Below, piece after piece: positions 43,962 to 47,249 of a stretch of DNA of 47,249 nucleotides. A program made the position numbers and the translations under genes. The stretch covers positions 1 through 47,249 of IMG/VR virus record IMGVR_UViG_3300037235_000271; one strand, written 5' to 3'. Each line of letters opens with the position of its first letter. Position 1 is the stretch's first letter. Origin of the DNA: a virus. A model generated the notes under the pieces. It saw only the letters and a list, made by a program, of their open reading frames with translations, had not been told where the DNA came from and did not search any database.

Positions 43962-44540
43962 ATGGCTGCAGTTAGAGAGCTCGCGTTCAACTTCACCGCG
44001 GCGAATCAGTTCTCCCCCTGGCTCATGCATAACGTGTGGGAGAACCCCTTCAACGTCACCCTCGCAGTGTACTTCGGCTTCGGCCTAGCCGCGACCCTTC
44101 AGGTCCAATACATCGCCGACGACGCCTCGAGGGCGGCGGAACGCCAAGTCTGGCTGAGCCAGACCACCAACACCATTACCGTCACCGACCCAGGTCCTAT
44201 CATCCAGGGTCAACAGGTCGCTGGCCATGGTCTTGCCGTCGGCGATTACGTTAATCTCCACGGCACTCCCGGCGGGACGGTTGACGGCGACTACAACGTA
44301 GCTACGGTGGTCAGTGCCCAAGTCTACACCCTTACCTCCACTGTGAGCCAGACCCTAGCTCTAACCCAGAGCTTTTCTCTCTCCGGCCGACTGTTTACCC
44401 ACGCAACCCTCATAGGCCTTACTGCCCGCGCTAGTGGCAATTACAACTTCCCTACCTTCGCTTCGCGCCTACTCTGCACCGCCTTCACTACCGGCGGTTA
44501 TGGTTTCCTCGTTGCGCTCCAGGGCGGAGGAGCATCCTAA
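43962..44540 (+). CDS. Putative virion beta-structured protein
   Basis: The 192-residue protein has FNFTAANQFSPWLMHNV, then strands with IQGQQVAGHGLAVGDYVNLH and TVDGDYNVATVVSAQVYTLT repeats typical of tail or head fibre domains. No signal peptide or enzyme motif is seen. It heads a group of three short beta-rich proteins before the large terminase. A head-fibre or spike role is inferred. Confidence 0.55.
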   Translation: MAAVRELAFNFTAANQFSPWLMHNVWENPFNVTLAVYFGFGLAATLQVQYIADDASRAAERQVWLSQTTNTITVTDPGPIIQGQQVAGHGLAVGDYVNLHGTPGGTVDGDYNVATVVSAQVYTLTSTVSQTLALTQSFSLSGRLFTHATLIGLTARASGNYNFPTFASRLLCTAFTTGGYGFLVALQGGGAS

Positions 44541-44959
44541 TGGATGGAGTAACCCAAGCCCCTGGTGTCTCTGCTATGCCAGCTGGCGGCCAGCAGCTTT
44601 TGTATATACTACGAGGCGCTGACTTTACTCTCACCACTGACCAGGCCTTTACAAAGATCTACCTCGGCTATGCCTGCGTACCACAGCCCACCAGCATCAT
44701 CGCTGTCTGTACCAGTGGAGCGTTCAGTGGTGCTTGCATTGGGGGTATCTATTCTGGCCCAGGCAAAACGGGGATGATCATTTCCTCTGCAACTCAATCT
44801 TGGTCAGGTCTAACTGGCCCTGGTTACTCAATCCATCCCGCAGCGGGAACTGTAAATCAAGTAATGAATAACAACGCTGTTCCGTACTTGTCCTTAACTA
44901 TTGGTAATGGGGCTCCACTTACCTGCGATCTATTTATCTTCGGCCCTTGCATAGACTAG
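44540..44959 (+). CDS. Putative virion protein, beta-rich
   Basis: The 139-residue protein starts at an ATG overlapping the previous stop by 1 base. It has GGQQLLYILRGADFTLTTDQ, then many Gly, Ser, Thr and Cys residues in short strands (VCTSGAFSGACIGGIYSGPG) and ends LTCDLFIFGPCID. A jelly-roll or fibre-head subunit is likely from composition. Exact role unknown. Confidence 0.55.
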   Translation: MDGVTQAPGVSAMPAGGQQLLYILRGADFTLTTDQAFTKIYLGYACVPQPTSIIAVCTSGAFSGACIGGIYSGPGKTGMIISSATQSWSGLTGPGYSIHPAAGTVNQVMNNNAVPYLSLTIGNGAPLTCDLFIFGPCID

Positions 44960-44962
44960 CCC

Positions 44963-45274
44963 ATGAACCGAATCGTTATCCCTGCCAAGCGTCAGAATGA
45001 GTCGATTAAATTCCCCTTCGACTTTACCTCTCAGCTTCAGGCCGGCGAGACCATCACCTCAATCGCCGGAACTCTCTCTGTCGTCTATTGGGGATTGGAT
45101 CCTAGCCCCAATACTGTTATCGGCACGACTAGCATCGCCTCCCCCGTGATTAACGTTATGCTTCAGAACGGAGTCCTTGGAACTATCTACACCATCACCA
45201 TAACCGCCGGGACCTCCCTAGGAGAGTTCCTTACCCTCGCGGGCGCCTTGGCTATCATCCCGGACCTGCAATAG
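44963..45274 (+). CDS. Ig-like small virion protein
   Basis: The 103-residue protein has IKFPFDFTSQLQAGETITSI, then GTLSVVYWGLDPSPNTVIGT and a strand series ending LGEFLTLAGALAIIPDLQ. The F-DF-SQL-AGETI pattern is known from many small phage structural proteins with an Ig-like or Hoc-like fold. It lies just before the terminase gene and overlaps its GTG start by one base. Confidence 0.65.
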   Translation: MNRIVIPAKRQNESIKFPFDFTSQLQAGETITSIAGTLSVVYWGLDPSPNTVIGTTSIASPVINVMLQNGVLGTIYTITITAGTSLGEFLTLAGALAIIPDLQ

Positions 45275-46737
45275 TGCCTACTCTCCTCACCGCAGAAAAG
45301 CTAGAAGCCTTCTCCGGCATCTACCTCGCCCCGCGGTATGATAGTCCCCAACCCACCCCCGACTTCCACCGTGAGGGTTGGGAACTCTATTGCTCTCCCA
45401 TAATCGCCGCCGGCCTCGCGGCCCCCCGTAACCACGCAAAGTCCACCGCTTTCACCCACGATTTTATCCTCGCTAATGTTTGCTTCCGAATCGAAGACTA
45501 CATCATCCTCATCGGTGCGACAGAGGAGATGGCTGTGGAACACCTTGGTGATATTGCTACCGAGCTTCGAGAGAATGAGGAGCTTCGTCGAGACTTTTTC
45601 ATCAAAGGGTTTATCCAAGATCAGAAAACCGACATCGTTGTTGAGTGCACCGACGGCTATCAATTACGCATTGTCGCTCGCGGAGCGGAGCAAAAGATTC
45701 GGGGTAAGAAATGGAGGGGCCGCCGCCCTGGTCTCATCGTCGGTGACGACATCGAAGACGATGAGATGGTCGAGTCTAAAGATCGAAGGAAGAAATTCCG
45801 CCAATGGTTCTTTCGTGCCTGCAAGCAGGCCCTTAGAGATGGCGGGCGGATTAGAATCCATGGAACGATGCTGCATAAAGAATCCCTTCTCATGCGCTTG
45901 TCGCATAACCCTTCCTGGCGATTTAGAGTCTACAAGGCCCACCGCTCGTCTAGTGACTTTCGTGACATTCTCTGGATCGAGAAGTTTGATGAAGTTCGCC
46001 TTCGCTCGATCAAATCTGAATTCGAATCTGAGGGTGACACTGCTGGCTATGCTCAAGAGTATCTCAACGATCCTGCTGACGATGATAACAAATATCTCCG
46101 CGAAGAGTGGTTCCACTCCATGACCGAAAAGGACTTCGAAGAATTCGGCGCCGTCGGCGTGGGATGCGATTTCGCTGTGTCCAAAGCTGATTCAGCCAAC
46201 CGAACCGCCTTCGTCGTAGGGAAGAAAACCATAGGTAACTTTAAACATGCCTTAGCCTTCTACGCCGGCCGATGGGATTCCAAGGAATGGATCGATCAGA
46301 TGTTCGACATCCATCAGCAATTCCAGCCTGAGTTCTGGTTCGTTGAAGATGGCGTCATTTGGCTCTCCGTCCGCCCGACTATTATAGAAGAGATGCGAGA
46401 GCGCGATATCTATTTCAACATCATTGAAATCCGCCGAACAAAGGACAAGCCTGCCTCTGGCACGCCCTTCCGAAAGCAGATGAAAGCCGGGACATGGAAG
46501 TTCAACAAGCTTCACGGCGATTATCCTGAGTTCCAAAGCGAAGCCCTGGACTTCAGCCAGACCGCCGAAGCTAAGCTTGATGATCAAACCGATGCGATTT
46601 TCAATCTTGCTATTGGTTTCAGTGATATTCAACTTCAGGAGGGCGATGATATGACCGAAGAGGAACAGGAGTTTGTCCTCCAACGCGAGCGGCTCAAATC
46701 CGGCGGCGATGGTCGTAGTGAAGTGACAGGTTACTAA
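45274..46737 (+). CDS. Terminase large subunit
   Basis: The 487-residue motor-nuclease packages DNA. Walker A is the variant APRNHAKST (50-58), motif around IILIGATEEMA, Walker B LIVGDDIEDDE (154-164) with the catalytic Glu, and coupling motif IHGTML. The nuclease domain shows GVGCDFAVSKAD (D299), FVEDGV and KLDDQTDAIFN acidic residues. The start is a GTG overlapping the previous stop. Packaging type cannot be told by eye; the P22-like head genes would suit headful packaging. Confidence 0.9.
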   Translation: MPTLLTAEKLEAFSGIYLAPRYDSPQPTPDFHREGWELYCSPIIAAGLAAPRNHAKSTAFTHDFILANVCFRIEDYIILIGATEEMAVEHLGDIATELRENEELRRDFFIKGFIQDQKTDIVVECTDGYQLRIVARGAEQKIRGKKWRGRRPGLIVGDDIEDDEMVESKDRRKKFRQWFFRACKQALRDGGRIRIHGTMLHKESLLMRLSHNPSWRFRVYKAHRSSSDFRDILWIEKFDEVRLRSIKSEFESEGDTAGYAQEYLNDPADDDNKYLREEWFHSMTEKDFEEFGAVGVGCDFAVSKADSANRTAFVVGKKTIGNFKHALAFYAGRWDSKEWIDQMFDIHQQFQPEFWFVEDGVIWLSVRPTIIEEMRERDIYFNIIEIRRTKDKPASGTPFRKQMKAGTWKFNKLHGDYPEFQSEALDFSQTAEAKLDDQTDAIFNLAIGFSDIQLQEGDDMTEEEQEFVLQRERLKSGGDGRSEVTGY

Positions 46738-46738
46738 A

Positions 46739-46924
46739 ATGGGAGAAGTAGTCAATCTCACCCCCAGAACCAGAGTCGACACAGTTCTAGAACTCGCTTG
46801 GGTCTGCGGATGTGGCAGTCAAACTTGGCTCTTGTTCTCCGACGGGAAGTGCGTCTGTACCAATTGTGAATGCTATTCGACCTGTATAAAAGTTATCGAG
46901 ACGAAATCTAATGCTCGAACTTGA
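46739..46924 (+). CDS. Small cysteine-rich zinc-binding protein (61 aa)
   Basis: The protein reads MGEVVNLTPRTRVDTVLELA, then WVCGCGSQTWLLFSDGKCVC and TNCECYSTC. C-x-C, C-x-C-x2-C-x-C and later Cys residues form a zinc-ribbon-like site. It is between the large terminase and portal genes, overlapping the portal start by 14 bases. Similar CGCGS-x-F-L..G-x-x-C-x-NC proteins occur in other phages. Function is unknown. Confidence 0.6.
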   Translation: MGEVVNLTPRTRVDTVLELAWVCGCGSQTWLLFSDGKCVCTNCECYSTCIKVIETKSNART

Positions 46925-47249
46925 TTCACATTTCCATCTCACCCCCGACGTGATCAAGTCGTCTAACCTCTGTGACAAATTTAGCGATCATGACCTTGCC
47001 CAGATTGGCGAGTACGCCTGGGAAGGCTTCGTCAGGGACAAGAACTCCCGCTCGGTTTGGGAGCGCAGGAATGAGGCCGCGATGGATCTCGCTATGCAGG
47101 TCCAACAGGCTAAGACCTTTCCCTGGCCCGGCTGCTCCAACGTTGTGTTTCCCCTCGTGACTATGGGCGCGTTGCAATTCAGTTCTCAGGCCTACCCCAA
47201 TATCATTCAGGGAACCAAGGTCGTCAAGTATAGAACCATTGGGCGGGAC
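46911..47249 (+). CDS. Portal protein, N-terminal part (continues at window start)
   Basis: The ATG at 46911 opens MLELDSHFHLTPDVIKSSNL and runs in frame through AMQVQQAKTFPWPGCSNVVF into the 127-bp repeat, then continues at base 2 of the window. The first 78 codons are unique to this end. Joined, the protein has about 721 residues. It overlaps the cysteine-rich gene by 14 bases. Confidence 0.9.
   Translation, partial: MLELDSHFHLTPDVIKSSNLCDKFSDHDLAQIGEYAWEGFVRDKNSRSVWERRNEAAMDLAMQVQQAKTFPWPGCSNVVFPLVTMGALQFSSQAYPNIIQGTKVVKYRTIGRD
47123..47249. repeat. Right copy of 127-bp exact terminal direct repeat
   Basis: Identical to bases 1-127. See the left copy. It marks the point where the circular assembly was opened. 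Confidence 0.95.

Noticed and set aside
1-47249. Lysogeny module
   Set aside because: No integrase, excisionase, attachment site or clear CI/Cro pair was found; the operator family suggests repression but does not prove a temperate life.

Overview
The window is a complete, circularly assembled genome of a tailed phage, about 47.1 kb unique. The last 127 bases (47123-47249) repeat the first 127 exactly, and the portal gene runs across this join: 78 codons lie at the right end and the rest at the left end. A portal, gp4-like and gp10-like head-completion proteins, an accessory stack of candidate ejection proteins and no tape measure or sheath point to a short-tailed (podovirus-like, P22-type) virion. 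No integrase, tRNA or CRISPR array is visible. The host cannot be named; sigma70-type promoters, a T4-type lysozyme, a possible spanin and a CsrA homologue suggest a Gram-negative (proteobacterial) host.

Late genes are on the plus strand and run 40.2 kb -> end -> start -> 19.6 kb. A candidate promoter (40238-40266) precedes small accessory genes (including a Tad2/DUF2829-like anti-Thoeris candidate, an FnIII protein with a signal peptide and a 2-oxoglutarate hydroxylase-like enzyme), small terminase, beta-rich virion proteins, large terminase, portal, a GroES-like protein, scaffold, major capsid, head-completion proteins, three candidate DNA-ejection proteins (the largest, 1328 aa, with an HELVH metalloprotease motif), a PurD-like ATP-grasp ligase, and a lysis cassette.

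Early genes are on the minus strand, 39.9 kb down to 19.6 kb, read towards lower coordinates. Upstream are many small proteins (zinc-ribbon, HTH, RHH-like, KGG, CsrA-like, alanine-rich repeat) and a UvrD-like helicase. Downstream is the replication and recombination core: PD-(D/E)XK nuclease, Sak4-like ATPase, a small protein ending in an SSB-type acidic tip, an SSB-candidate protein, a ParB-methyltransferase fusion, a uracil-DNA-glycosylase/exonuclease/family-A polymerase fusion and a DUF3987-like helicase. Most neighbouring genes overlap by 1-8 bases (ATGA, GTGA, TAGTG), so translation is heavily coupled.

The most striking non-coding signal is a dispersed set of early promoters (hexamers 17 bp apart) whose -35 and/or -10 boxes abut CCCGGG boxes of the type ATNATACCCGGGGAT. 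Related sites lie before the gp10-like gene, before endolysin and before the last early gene. This looks like a phage-wide repressor regulon. A nested, about 120-bp inverted repeat with an A/T-rich centre at 38.8-38.9 kb is a candidate origin or master control site. Other unusual points are a shared C-terminal motif (MLxELGL-like) on four early proteins and several conserved-looking micro-ORFs without a canonical start codon.
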